Assembly: GCA_964489425.1 (NCBI GenBank)
Contig: CAZAYP010000032.1
Location: 1 to 59,279, forward strand
Length of the DNA: 59,279 nucleotides
Direction: 5' to 3'
Source: CAZAYP01 sp964489425 [NCBI: uncultured Verrucomicrobiota bacterium]
Lineage (GTDB): Bacteria; Verrucomicrobiota; Kiritimatiellia; RZYC01
The notes beneath the pieces were generated by a model. It had not been told where the DNA came from and searched no databases. It saw only the letters and a list, made by a program, of their open reading frames with translations. The position numbers and the translations under genes were made by a program. Positions 19,189 through 31,006 of the stretch are shown piece after piece. How positions within the stretch are numbered: the stretch's first letter is position 1; every line of letters begins with the position of its first letter.

Positions 19189-19210
19189 CCCGGCGTGGGC
19201 CGCGGCCGCG

Positions 19211-20356
19211 TCAGGGCAGGAACACGCCCTTCTTTATTTTTTCGGGCAGGTAGGTGTTGAGCACGAAGTTCAGCCCGTGCTTGGCAAACGCCTGCTGCTC
19301 GATGCGCACCCCCAGTTTGAGCATCTGCTGCAACACCTGCTGCCACTCCTTGTGATGCTTGATGAACGGGTCGTTTTTCAGGGCGTCCTGGGCGCGCTTG
19401 ATGTCCACCTCCTCCAGCGGGTGGGTGGCGTCCTCGAGGCGGTAGTCCGCGATGTCCTGCGGGGTGACGCCCAGGAACCGGGCGCGCGGCACACAAAAAA
19501 ACTTGTTGATATGCGCCGCCTGGCCGGAGCCGACCTTGAGCGTGCGGGAGATGTTGCAGTAGCCGTACGGATCGCCGTCGGTGAAGGCCAGCACGGGGAT
19601 GTCCTGGTCATCGGTCAGGCGGCGGATGAACCGCCGGCAGGCGCGCGTGGGCACCCCGCTCATGGAGACCAGGACACAGCGGGCGGTCTCGTAGAAGCGA
19701 TGGTGCACCAGGCGTTGGAACAGCGAGGAGGTCTCCACCACCAGGACCAGCTTCGCCTTGGTCTCGAAACGCAGGTGCTCCACGCGCGAGGGGATGCTCC
19801 AGGCGCCGGTGCCCAGCTTGGTGCAGTCGATGCGGATGTCCTTGCCCGTGGCCGGGTCGCGGTCAATCACCACCAGCGGGCCGCACACCTCGCCGCCGTG
19901 CTCCTCCGGGATGTACCCGAGCTGCTCGCGGTTGACGCCCAGCATGGCCTCGATGTCGTCCAGCAGGGTGTCGCTCTCGGGTTGCTCGTCGAAGCGGCAC
20001 TCGCCCCAGCTCTTGCTGTTGTAGTACACCTCGCGCTTGCCGGCGATGTCGTCCTTGTCGAGCAGGTCGTTCTTGGTGGTGGCCAGCAGGCGCATGGATT
20101 GGGCAAAGGTTTTGACCGTGTTGTACGAGAGCGTGCGCGTGGCCATGCGGCCGAGGATCTCGAAGTAGCCGGTGCACGGATCATAACGCACGTTGGACAG
20201 CGCCCGGATGGGAAACCGCATGGACGGCTTGCGCTGGCGCCGCGTGATATCCGCGAACACTGCCCGGGCCACGTTGATAATGCTCTGCGCCGCCGCCTGG
20301 CGGGTCGTGCCGGGCAGCGCCGGCGTTGCGGTCTCGGTCTTCTTTTTCCTGGCCAT
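19211..20356 (-). CDS. DNA topoisomerase VI subunit A (Spo11-like)
   Basis: A 381-residue type IIB topoisomerase A subunit, the DNA-cutting half of topoisomerase VI. Visible are the 5Y-CAP/winged-helix region with the catalytic-tyrosine motif KREVYYNSKSW (about 108-118) and the Toprim domain with its metal ligands: VVETSSLFQRL (Glu) and AFTDGDPYGYCN (Asp-x-Asp). Length and order match archaeal homologues. ATG at 20356 has GAGG seven bases upstream. In archaea the enzyme works as A2B2 with an ATPase B subunit normally encoded next door. Here the neighbours are a sigma factor (convergent, 22 bp away) and DAHP synthase; no B subunit is in the window. It may be encoded elsewhere, or the A subunit may act alone as Spo11 does. 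The family assignment is firm. Confidence 0.9.
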   Translation of the reverse strand: MARKKKTETATPALPGTTRQAAAQSIINVARAVFADITRRQRKPSMRFPIRALSNVRYDPCTGYFEILGRMATRTLSYNTVKTFAQSMRLLATTKNDLLDKDDIAGKREVYYNSKSWGECRFDEQPESDTLLDDIEAMLGVNREQLGYIPEEHGGEVCGPLVVIDRDPATGKDIRIDCTKLGTGAWSIPSRVEHLRFETKAKLVLVVETSSLFQRLVHHRFYETARCVLVSMSGVPTRACRRFIRRLTDDQDIPVLAFTDGDPYGYCNISRTLKVGSGQAAHINKFFCVPRARFLGVTPQDIADYRLEDATHPLEEVDIKRAQDALKNDPFIKHHKEWQQVLQQMLKLGVRIEQQAFAKHGLNFVLNTYLPEKIKKGVFLP

Positions 20357-20410
20357 CACGCACCTCGGGGTTACGGTTAAAGCAGCGGAGTTTCGGCGCC
20401 GGGCCCGGCG

Positions 20411-21481
20411 TCAATGGCCCCAGCCGGCGCGGGTTTTCTTGTGGCCGGCCGCGGCCGGGGCGGCGTGCATCTTCTTGCCCGCCGCCTGCACGAACGGCGC
20501 GATCTCCCGCATCAATACGCCAAACGCGTCCGGGGTGATCTGCTGGCCGCCGTCGCTCAGCGCCACCTCGGGGTGGCGGTGGACCTCCACCAGCAGCCCG
20601 TTGGCCCCGGCGGCGATGGCCGCCTTGGACAGGTCGCCGATCAGGTCCCAGCGGCCCGCGGCGTGGCTGGGGTCGGCGAACACCGGCAGGCTGCACTCGC
20701 GGCGCGCGATGGCGATGGCGCTGACGTCCAGGGTGTTGCGGGTGGCGGTCTCGAAGGTGCGGATGCCGCGCTCGCACAGGATCACCTGGCGGTTGCCCTT
20801 TTTCACGATGTACTCGGCGGCCAGCAGCCACTCCTCGATGGTGGCGGCGATGCCGCGCTTGAGCAGGATGGGCTTGCCGGTATCGGCCACGGCTTCCAGC
20901 AGCGTGTAGTTCAGCGCGTTGCGCGCGCCGATCTGGAGCACGTCGGCCGCCGCCGCCACCTTGGCGATGTTGCTCTCGTTGATGATCTCGGTGACGATCG
21001 GCAGCCCGGTCTCGGCGCACGCCTCCAGCAGCAGCTCCAGCCCCTTTTCGCCCAGGCCCTGGAACGCGTAGGGCGACGTGCGCGGCTTGTAGGCGCCGCC
21101 GCGCAGCATGCTGGCGCCGTGTTCCTTGACGCCGCGGGCCGTGTCCAGCAGCTGGGCGCGGCTTTCCACCGAGCAGGGCCCGGCCACCACGTGGAACGTG
21201 TCCCCGCCGATCTCCAGGCCGCGCACGCGGATGATCCCGTGTTCCGGGTGCGTCTCGCGGCTGATCAGCTTGTACTTTTTCTGCACCGGGATGACGTTCT
21301 CGACCATGGGGTACGAGACCATGAACTCCAGGCTGCCCTTGGCGGTCTCGTCGCCCACGGCCGCGACGACCGTGCGCACCGCGCCGCAGATCGTGTGCGG
21401 CTCGTAGCCGGTGGCGCGGACTTTTTCCTCGACGAACTTGACGTCTTCGTCGCTGGGGTGGGGCTTGAGTACGATGATCAT
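20411..21481 (-). CDS. aroF: 3-deoxy-7-phosphoheptulonate (DAHP) synthase, type I-beta
   Basis: First enzyme of the shikimate pathway, condensing phosphoenolpyruvate with erythrose 4-phosphate. 356 residues: an N-terminal ferredoxin-like/ACT-like regulatory domain (about 1-75, MIIVLKPHPSDEDVKFVEEK) as in the Thermotoga enzyme, then the barrel with VAGPCSVES, MLRGGAYKPRTSPYAFQGLG, QIGARNALNYTLL, LLKRGIAATIEEW, VILCERGIRTFE, FADPSHAAGRWD and LVEVHRHP. All substrate and metal motifs are present. The C-terminus carries a short Ala/Lys/His extension beyond the usual end. ATG at 21481 is preceded by GAGGAG. It lies between the small membrane protein gene and the topoisomerase VI A gene, all on the minus strand. 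Confidence 0.95.
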   Translation of the reverse strand: MIIVLKPHPSDEDVKFVEEKVRATGYEPHTICGAVRTVVAAVGDETAKGSLEFMVSYPMVENVIPVQKKYKLISRETHPEHGIIRVRGLEIGGDTFHVVAGPCSVESRAQLLDTARGVKEHGASMLRGGAYKPRTSPYAFQGLGEKGLELLLEACAETGLPIVTEIINESNIAKVAAAADVLQIGARNALNYTLLEAVADTGKPILLKRGIAATIEEWLLAAEYIVKKGNRQVILCERGIRTFETATRNTLDVSAIAIARRECSLPVFADPSHAAGRWDLIGDLSKAAIAAGANGLLVEVHRHPEVALSDGGQQITPDAFGVLMREIAPFVQAAGKKMHAAPAAAGHKKTRAGWGH

Positions 21482-21503
21482 GACACGCTCCTCGGGGCGG
21501 GGA

Positions 21504-21860
21504 TTAGAACAGCACCTTCATGCCGGCGCGGCCGGCCAGCAGCGGCTCCGGGGGGGCGTCGGCGGCCTCCGCGGCCGCGGGCGGCGCCGGCGGGGCGAGA
21601 TCCACGAACCAGGCCACGCGGTTGGTGGCCGCGCCCGGCGCCGGGCCGGGCGCCACGGCCGCGGTGTCGCGGTCCCGGTCCATTTCGTAACCGACATAAA
21701 AGAAAATGCCGACCACCACCAGGAACAGGCCCAGCAGGAACCCCTTGTTGAGGTTGGCGTCCGCGTCGGCCGCCCGCGCCGGCACCGGGACCAGCACGGC
21801 CAGCGCCGCGACCAGGATCAGCGTCACGGCCCCGTGCCACGCGCGTTGATGCGGATTCAT
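21504..21860 (-). CDS. Small membrane protein of unknown function
   Basis: About 118 residues from the ATG at 21860 (MNPHQRAWHGAVTLILVAA). There is an N-terminal signal-like hydrophobic segment ending PARAAD, then a second hydrophobic helix (FLLGLFLVVVGIFFYVGYEM, about residues 42-61), then an Ala/Pro-rich tail ending GMKVLF. A TTG at 21884 would give eight more residues but overlaps the mlaD stop and has no better ribosome site. It follows the Mla genes directly, so a minor role in envelope lipid transport is possible, but nothing proves it. Confidence 0.6.
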   Translation of the reverse strand: MNPHQRAWHGAVTLILVAALAVLVPVPARAADADANLNKGFLLGLFLVVVGIFFYVGYEMDRDRDTAAVAPGPAPGAATNRVAWFVDLAPPAPPAAAEAADAPPEPLLAGRAGMKVLF

Positions 21861-21880
21861 GCCGAGATCGCCCCCGTGGT

Positions 21881-22870
21881 TCAAAAAGCCCCGAAGAACA
21901 CGCTGGAGAACGAGACGATCGGCGACGAGGTGCGGATGTCGTCCAGCGTGGCGCGGCCCTCGTTGACCAGGTCCTCGATGTCATCGTACAGGCCGCTTTC
22001 GGCGGACAGCTTGCCGAGCGTGCCCTCGCCCTTGACCAGGCGTTCGGTCACGATGTTGACGTTGCTGCTGATGCCCTGGATCTGGACGTACAGCGCGTCG
22101 TCCTGCACCAGCTTGCCGAGCGTGCCTTTGCCCTGGGCCAGGTCGGCGCTGACCTGCTTGAGGTCGCGCGTGATTTGGGCCACGTCATTGTACACCTGGT
22201 CGTCGGTGAGGAGCTTGCCGAGCGTGCCCTTGCCCTGGGCGAGGCCCGCGCTCACCACCTGGAGGTTGGTGGCGATGTCGGTGATCATCAGGTAAATGTC
22301 GTCGTCCGTGATCAACCGGCCCAGGGTGCCTTCGCCCTGGTTGATCTTGGTGGTGATCTGCTTGAACTCCTCCATGGTGGCCTCGAGATTCTCCAGGATC
22401 TTCCCGCGGCCGAGGGCGTTCTTGATCATGCCGACGGTCTCGCCGATGTCGCCGATGATGTCCGCCGACGGGGTGCCCTGCAGGGGCGCGCCCGCCGGCA
22501 GCACGGGGGCGTCCGGGGTGCCCTCGTTCAGCTCCAGGAAGTGGCCGCCCAGCACCGATGACATGACGATCTGGATCCGGTAATCCTCGTGGATGGGCAC
22601 GTCGCGCTGGAGCATGGCCTTGACGTTCACGCCGTTGGCGATGATTTCCAGCTCTTTCACCACGCCGATCTTGACGCCGTGGTACAGGACGTTGTCGCCG
22701 TCGTTCAGCCCGGCCACGTCGGCAAAGAACACGGTCAGCGGGTACTTTTTGGCGAACAGGTTCTCGCGGCTGAGGATGATCGTGAAAGAGCCCAGCAGCA
22801 ACAGGATCATGAACATGACCACGCCGACGGTGATCTCGATGGTGACTTCGCGCAAGTGACTTCGCTTCAT
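21881..22870 (-). CDS. mlaD: MlaD-type MCE-domain substrate-binding protein
   Basis: Periplasm-facing lipid-binding subunit of an Mla/MCE ABC transporter. 329 residues: a single N-terminal membrane anchor (about 12-34, EITVGVVMFMILLLLGSF), the MCE domain (about 40-125, with LNDGDNVLYHGVKIGVVKEL and a loop HFLELNEGTP), then a helical tail containing four tandem 34-residue repeats that each start with a (Q/K)G(E/K)GTLG(R/K)L motif followed by an acidic patch and Tyr. Similar repeats occur in MCE proteins of other Gram-negatives. The ATG at 22870 overlaps the stop of the ATPase gene (ATGA), showing translational coupling. The frame is open further upstream but that part is antisense-like and lacks a start with a ribosome site. 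Confidence 0.9.
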   Translation of the reverse strand: MKRSHLREVTIEITVGVVMFMILLLLGSFTIILSRENLFAKKYPLTVFFADVAGLNDGDNVLYHGVKIGVVKELEIIANGVNVKAMLQRDVPIHEDYRIQIVMSSVLGGHFLELNEGTPDAPVLPAGAPLQGTPSADIIGDIGETVGMIKNALGRGKILENLEATMEEFKQITTKINQGEGTLGRLITDDDIYLMITDIATNLQVVSAGLAQGKGTLGKLLTDDQVYNDVAQITRDLKQVSADLAQGKGTLGKLVQDDALYVQIQGISSNVNIVTERLVKGEGTLGKLSAESGLYDDIEDLVNEGRATLDDIRTSSPIVSFSSVFFGAF

Positions 22871-23631
22871 GGTTTCGCCTTTCTTTCCTGCAACTGGTTG
22901 GCCAGCACCGGGTCCGCCTCCAGGAACATGCGCACCTGCGGATGGGGGGAGCGCGCGAATTCCGCCGGCGGCGAACATTCGACAAACTTGCCCTTGTACA
23001 GCATGGCCACGCGCGTGCCGATGCTCAACGCGCTCTGCATGTCGTGGGTCACCACCACGCTGGTGATGCCCAGCCGCTGCCGCAGGTCCAGGATCAGGTT
23101 GTCGATCGTCCGCGCCGTGACCGGGTCCAGGCCCGAGGTGGGCTCGTCGTAGAGAATGATTTCCGGGCTGGTGATGATCGCGCGCGCCAGCGCCACGCGC
23201 TTGCACATGCCGCCGGACATGTCCGCGGGGTGCTTGTCAAACGCGTCGTCCAGGCCCACGAGTCCCAGTTTTTCGCGCGCCAGGAGGTCGATCTCCTCCT
23301 GCTTCTTGCGGGTTTTCTGGCGCAGGGGCAGGCCCACGTTGTCGCCGGCGGTGAGCCATTGCAGCAGCGCCCCGCTCTGGAACAGCACGCCGAACCGCGC
23401 GCGGATCCGCTCCAGGTCGCGGCCGCGGGCCGCGCTGATCTCGTCCTCGCCGATCCACACGCTGCCGCTGTCGGGGGTCAGCAGTCGCACCATGTGCTTG
23501 AGCGTGACGCTCTTGCCCATGCCGGAGCCGCCGACGATGACGAAGACCTCGCCGGGCTGGATCTCAAAGCAGAGGTCGTCGAGCACCACCTTGGTGCCCA
23601 GCGTCTTGGTCACGTGGTCGAAGCGGATCAT
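22867..23631 (-). CDS. mlaF: MlaF-type ABC transporter ATPase
   Basis: ATPase of the Mla lipid-transport complex, cytoplasmic face of the inner membrane. 254 residues with Walker A GGSGMGKS (about 35-42), a Q-loop at FGVLFQSGALLQ, ABC signature MSGGMCKR, Walker B IILYDEPTSGLDP and the switch His in VVVTHDM. FDHVTKTLGTKVVLDDL is the usual opening. The signature has a Cys where Q or R is usual, which is seen in other MlaF relatives. It overlaps the stop of mlaE by a few bases upstream and the start of mlaD downstream (ATGA), so mlaE-mlaF-mlaD is one translation-coupled operon. Confidence 0.95.
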   Translation of the reverse strand: MIRFDHVTKTLGTKVVLDDLCFEIQPGEVFVIVGGSGMGKSVTLKHMVRLLTPDSGSVWIGEDEISAARGRDLERIRARFGVLFQSGALLQWLTAGDNVGLPLRQKTRKKQEEIDLLAREKLGLVGLDDAFDKHPADMSGGMCKRVALARAIITSPEIILYDEPTSGLDPVTARTIDNLILDLRQRLGITSVVVTHDMQSALSIGTRVAMLYKGKFVECSPPAEFARSPHPQVRMFLEADPVLANQLQERKAKP

Positions 23632-24440
23632 ATGTAGAACAGCCTCGTGATGATGTAACCCACCACCAGGATGGTGAGGAACGAGATCACCACCGTGCGC
23701 CGCGTGGCGATGCCCACCCCCACCGCGCCCTCGCGCGTCGCAAACCCCTGGTGGCAGGCCACGGTGGCAATGATGATCCCGAACACCATGGCCTTGAACA
23801 GCCCCACGTACAGGTCCTTGTTGCGCGCAAATTCCTTGGCATTGTCAAAGTAGGCGATGAACGAGACATCCAGCTGCGTGGCCCCCACCACCGCCCCGCC
23901 AAGGATCCCCAGCAGGTTGGTGTACACCGTCAGCAGCGGCAGCATGATGAGCATCGCCACCAGCCGCGGCGTGACCAGGTACCGGACCGGGTTGATGGAC
24001 ATGATTTCCAGCGCCGCGACCTCCTCGGCCACCACCATCGAGCCCAGCTGCGCGGCGATCGAGGAGCCCACGCTGGCGGCCACGATCAGCGCGGTCATGA
24101 ACGGCCCCATCTCGCGCATCATCACCACGGCCACCGCCGTGCCGATGTTCACCTGCTGGCCGAACCGCCGCAGCTCGAGTCCGGTCTGCAGCGCGAGGAT
24201 CATCCCGGTGAACAGGGCCACCACGCTGATCACGCCCAAGGTCTTGACCCCGGTCACGTACATCTGGTGCAGCACGTTGAAGCGGTTGCGCCGGGAGAGG
24301 CAGCTGCTCGTGTGCGCGAAGGCCTCCGCCAGCATCAGCAGGGCGCGCCCACTGTTGCGGCACGACAGCAGGATCTTCCGGCCCAGCGCGGCAAACAGGT
24401 TGGCCGGCGGATCCCAGAACTCTGGCTCGCGCGTTATAAT
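23628..24440 (-). CDS. mlaE: MlaE-type ABC transporter permease, probable ATT start
   Basis: Inner-membrane permease of the Mla lipid transporter. The recognisable part contains NRFNVLHQMYVTGVKTLGV, GMILALQTGLELRRFG, MMREMGPFMTALIVAASVGSSIAAQLG, EEVAALEIMSINPVRYLVTPR and GVGIATRRTVVISF, with five or so membrane helices, which is full MlaE length (about 260). The open frame continues far upstream through the reverse side of the neighbouring gene, but that portion is not MlaE-like. No ATG, GTG or TTG lies where the protein should begin; an ATT at 24438-24440 has GGAGG seven bases upstream and gives 270 residues. The next in-frame ATG would remove about 30 residues, including the amphipathic N-terminal helix. 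The stop overlaps the mlaF start. Confidence 0.85.
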   Translation of the reverse strand: MITREPEFWDPPANLFAALGRKILLSCRNSGRALLMLAEAFAHTSSCLSRRNRFNVLHQMYVTGVKTLGVISVVALFTGMILALQTGLELRRFGQQVNIGTAVAVVMMREMGPFMTALIVAASVGSSIAAQLGSMVVAEEVAALEIMSINPVRYLVTPRLVAMLIMLPLLTVYTNLLGILGGAVVGATQLDVSFIAYFDNAKEFARNKDLYVGLFKAMVFGIIIATVACHQGFATREGAVGVGIATRRTVVISFLTILVVGYIITRLFYI

Positions 24441-25897
24441 GGTTGTTCCTCCCCGGGCGTCCGGCCCAGTGGAATCGTGAAATATAGCAGGCGCAGCCGG
24501 GTTTGGCCATCCTCCCGTGCGTAGCCCAGCAGGCCCTTGAACAACTCGAACTTGCGCGCTGCGTCCTGGCCGTTGCGGCTTTCCCAGGAGAAGAGCGGGA
24601 ACACCGAGGTGTACGCCTGCGCGTGGCCGCGCCGCTCGCGCCGGTAGAGGCCCCAGAGCGCCTCGGTCTGGTAGCCGGCGGGCGCCACGGTATGGGTGAA
24701 CAGCGTCCAGAAGGGCGCCCAGGCCCGCTCCACCTCCACGTCCTCCTCGAACGGCCAGAAATCGAAAAACCGGGTCTGGCGCACCGCGCCCACGCGCTTG
24801 TAGGCCCCCAGCGGCCAGACCCGCGTGAACCGCCGCGTCACCACGCCCGGGCGGTTGCTGCTGACGCCTTCGCGGCCCTGCTTGGACAGGACGAAGGGGA
24901 TGAACTGGTAGGTCTGGGTCACCTGGTCGCGCACCGCATGCTTGCCGTACCAGAGCAGGGGCCAGAGCATGAAGCTGTTGTGGATGCCGCCGATATCGCG
25001 CCGACCCCACAGCGGCCACAGCCAGAACCGGTAGAACGTGGCCGACTTGTAGTACTGCACGAACGGCCACGGGCAGTTCACCATGCGCGCGCGCGGGCCC
25101 CACGAGAACCGGATCAGCGGCGGGGCCAGCATGAACCCCGTTTCTTCCTTGCGCTGCACCTGGCCCCACAGCGGCCACACGATGTACGCCCAGCCTTCGG
25201 ACCCCGGCGACGTGAACCGCGTCCAGGTCCAGATCGGCCACATCACGAAGTTTTTATCGTAGTAGCCGTCACGCACGGAGCGCCCGTAAAACGGCGCGAC
25301 GCGGAACCGGTGGTTGTACGGCCCCTCGGTCCAGGACACGAGCGGCCAGAGGATGTTATCGGTAACCTGGGTGCCCACCTGCTCCTGCATCCAGAACGGG
25401 AACATCACGAACGAGAGCCGGTCGAAAAACAAAACGTCGCGCACCGTGCCGCCGAACGGGAAAATCCCCAGGTACTCCTCGCCGGTGCGGGCCCGGCCCT
25501 GGAAATAAATGGGGATGATCCACGTGCGCCAGGCCGAGTTCGGATCGGTCAGGTCGTAGGTCGCGCCCGCGGCCAGCAGGAACAGGCGCCAGCGCCGCGC
25601 GTTGAGGAAGTCCGAGGCCGTGAAGCATGGCCATACCGACGACCGGTCGACCCGCTGGCCGGCCGGGTTCTTGTACAACGTGTAAAACGGGCGCAGGCCC
25701 CAGAACGTGGCGCCCGCCGCGGCCGCCGTATCCTCGTAGAACGGCCCGGCGGCGCGGTAGCGGATCTCGCCGGTGATCAGTTGCTCGCGGGCGGCGATGG
25801 GCCCCCAGTCGAACAGCGCCGGGCCGTTGGTGGCGGCGCCGGCAGCGGCCGCGCCTGCCAGGGCCAGCGCGGCGATCATGATCCATCGTTGCATCAT
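24434..25897 (-). CDS. Secreted tryptophan-rich repeat protein of unknown function
   Basis: A 487-residue protein with signal peptide MMQRWIMIAALALAGAAAAG. The mature part contains a series of short W-P motifs at 20-45 residue spacing: VWPCF, LWPLVSW, MWPIWTW, VWPLWGQ, PWPFVQY, LWPLWGR, LWPLLWYG, VWPLGAY and FWPFEED. Aromatic residues are abundant throughout (FYRFWLWPLWGRR, FFDFWPFEED). The pattern suggests a beta-strand repeat, either an outer-membrane barrel or a propeller. Its stop lies inside the mlaE ribosome-site region, so it is the first gene of the Mla operon, and a role in outer-membrane lipid handling is a reasonable inference. Start is one of two adjacent ATGs (25897 or 25894). 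I know of no characterised member. Confidence 0.75.
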   Translation of the reverse strand: MMQRWIMIAALALAGAAAAGAATNGPALFDWGPIAAREQLITGEIRYRAAGPFYEDTAAAAGATFWGLRPFYTLYKNPAGQRVDRSSVWPCFTASDFLNARRWRLFLLAAGATYDLTDPNSAWRTWIIPIYFQGRARTGEEYLGIFPFGGTVRDVLFFDRLSFVMFPFWMQEQVGTQVTDNILWPLVSWTEGPYNHRFRVAPFYGRSVRDGYYDKNFVMWPIWTWTRFTSPGSEGWAYIVWPLWGQVQRKEETGFMLAPPLIRFSWGPRARMVNCPWPFVQYYKSATFYRFWLWPLWGRRDIGGIHNSFMLWPLLWYGKHAVRDQVTQTYQFIPFVLSKQGREGVSSNRPGVVTRRFTRVWPLGAYKRVGAVRQTRFFDFWPFEEDVEVERAWAPFWTLFTHTVAPAGYQTEALWGLYRRERRGHAQAYTSVFPLFSWESRNGQDAARKFELFKGLLGYAREDGQTRLRLLYFTIPLGRTPGEEQPL

Positions 25898-25997
25898 CGC
25901 AGATTTCCAGTGGGGCGCATATTGTGCGGCTACCGGTGAAATAAGCAAGCCCTAACCCGGGCGGCGGCGCGGGGTGATGCGCGGCCGCGGCGTCCGC

Positions 25998-26807
25998 CTA
26001 CGGCGCGGCCCGCTGGCGCAGGGCCTCGTACAACAGGATCGTGGCCGCGGCCGCCACGTTGAGGGAATCGGCCGCGCCGCGCATGGGGATGGCCACCTGC
26101 TCGTCGGCCTGGTCCAGCCAGCGGCTGGCCAGGCCGTACTGCTCCGATCCCACCACGATCGCCGTGGCGGGCCGCAGGTCCGCCGCGGTGTACCGGCGGG
26201 TCGCGTGGGGCGACGCGGCCACGATGCGCACCCCGCGCGCCCGCAGCCAGGCCAGGCCCTCGTCCGCCGCGCACTCCACCACCGGCCGCGTGAACAGCGT
26301 GCCGATGCTGGCGCGCACCACGTTGGGGTTGAAGATGTCCGTGGTCCGGTCGCATACCAGGACCGCGTCCACGCCGGTCGCGTCGGCGGAGCGCAGCATG
26401 GTGCCCAGGTTGCCGGGCTTTTCGATGGATTCGGCCACGAGGATCAGCGGGGCGGCCGGCAGCGCGAGATCCGCCAGCGCGCGCCGCACCTGGGGCGCGA
26501 TGCCCAGCAGGCCGTCCGGCCGGTCGCGGTACGCGACCTTGCGGAACACGGCCGCGGTGCAGGCCACGCGGCGCGCCCCGCGCGCCGCCGCGTCGGCCAG
26601 GAGCGCATCCTCGTTCGCGCCCAGGAACAGGTCGCGGCAGTACAGGAGCGTTTGGATGGGGTGGCCGGCGTCCAGCGCGCGCCGGAGTTCGCGGTAGCCT
26701 TCGATCAATAACAGCTGCCGCTCGTCGCGCGCGCGGCGGTCGCGCAGGCGCACCGTTTCCTTGACCAGCGGGTTCTGCACGCTGCTGATGATGAGTTCGG
26801 TGGTCAT
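25998..26807 (-). CDS. TrmH/SpoU-family RNA 2'-O-ribose methyltransferase
   Basis: SAM-dependent methyltransferase of the SPOUT (knotted) class acting on rRNA or tRNA ribose. 269 residues: an N-terminal substrate-binding domain (about 1-100, with LIEGYRELRRALDAG) and the catalytic domain with motif 1 ESIEKPGNLGTMLRSADA, NPNVVRASIGTLFTRPV, motif 2 AIVVGSEQYGL and motif 3 IPMRGAADSLNVAAAATILLYE, which form the trefoil knot. Closest in layout to RlmB and TsnR; which nucleotide it modifies cannot be told. A promoter-like sequence ends only a few bases before the ATG, and no ribosome site is seen, so the message may be leaderless. The hybrid kinase gene lies 68 bp upstream on the same strand. Confidence 0.93.
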   Translation of the reverse strand: MTTELIISSVQNPLVKETVRLRDRRARDERQLLLIEGYRELRRALDAGHPIQTLLYCRDLFLGANEDALLADAAARGARRVACTAAVFRKVAYRDRPDGLLGIAPQVRRALADLALPAAPLILVAESIEKPGNLGTMLRSADATGVDAVLVCDRTTDIFNPNVVRASIGTLFTRPVVECAADEGLAWLRARGVRIVAASPHATRRYTAADLRPATAIVVGSEQYGLASRWLDQADEQVAIPMRGAADSLNVAAAATILLYEALRQRAAP

Positions 26808-26817
26808 GTCGGCGCCC

Positions 26818-26847
26818 AGTATAAGCCAGGGGACCCGGCGTTGTCAG
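26818..26847 (-). promoter_or_regulatory. Predicted promoter for the TrmH-family gene (leaderless)
   Basis: Minus strand CTGACA, 18-bp spacer, TATACT, in the short gap after the hybrid-kinase stop. The start of transcription would fall about 4-6 nt before the ATG at 26807, and no Shine-Dalgarno sequence precedes that ATG. Confidence 0.4.
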
Positions 26848-26875
26848 GCCCCAACCACCGCCCGCCGCCGGCGGC

Positions 26876-31005
<4,130 letters not shown>

Positions 31006-31006
<1 letters not shown>

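Noticed and set aside
22871-23206. N-terminal extension of mlaD
   Set aside because: It overlaps mlaF in another frame; the ATGA-coupled ATG at 22870 begins a standard MCE anchor.
24441-25241. Long N-terminal extension of mlaE
   Set aside because: The extra 265 residues overlap the tryptophan-repeat gene in another frame and have no MlaE similarity.
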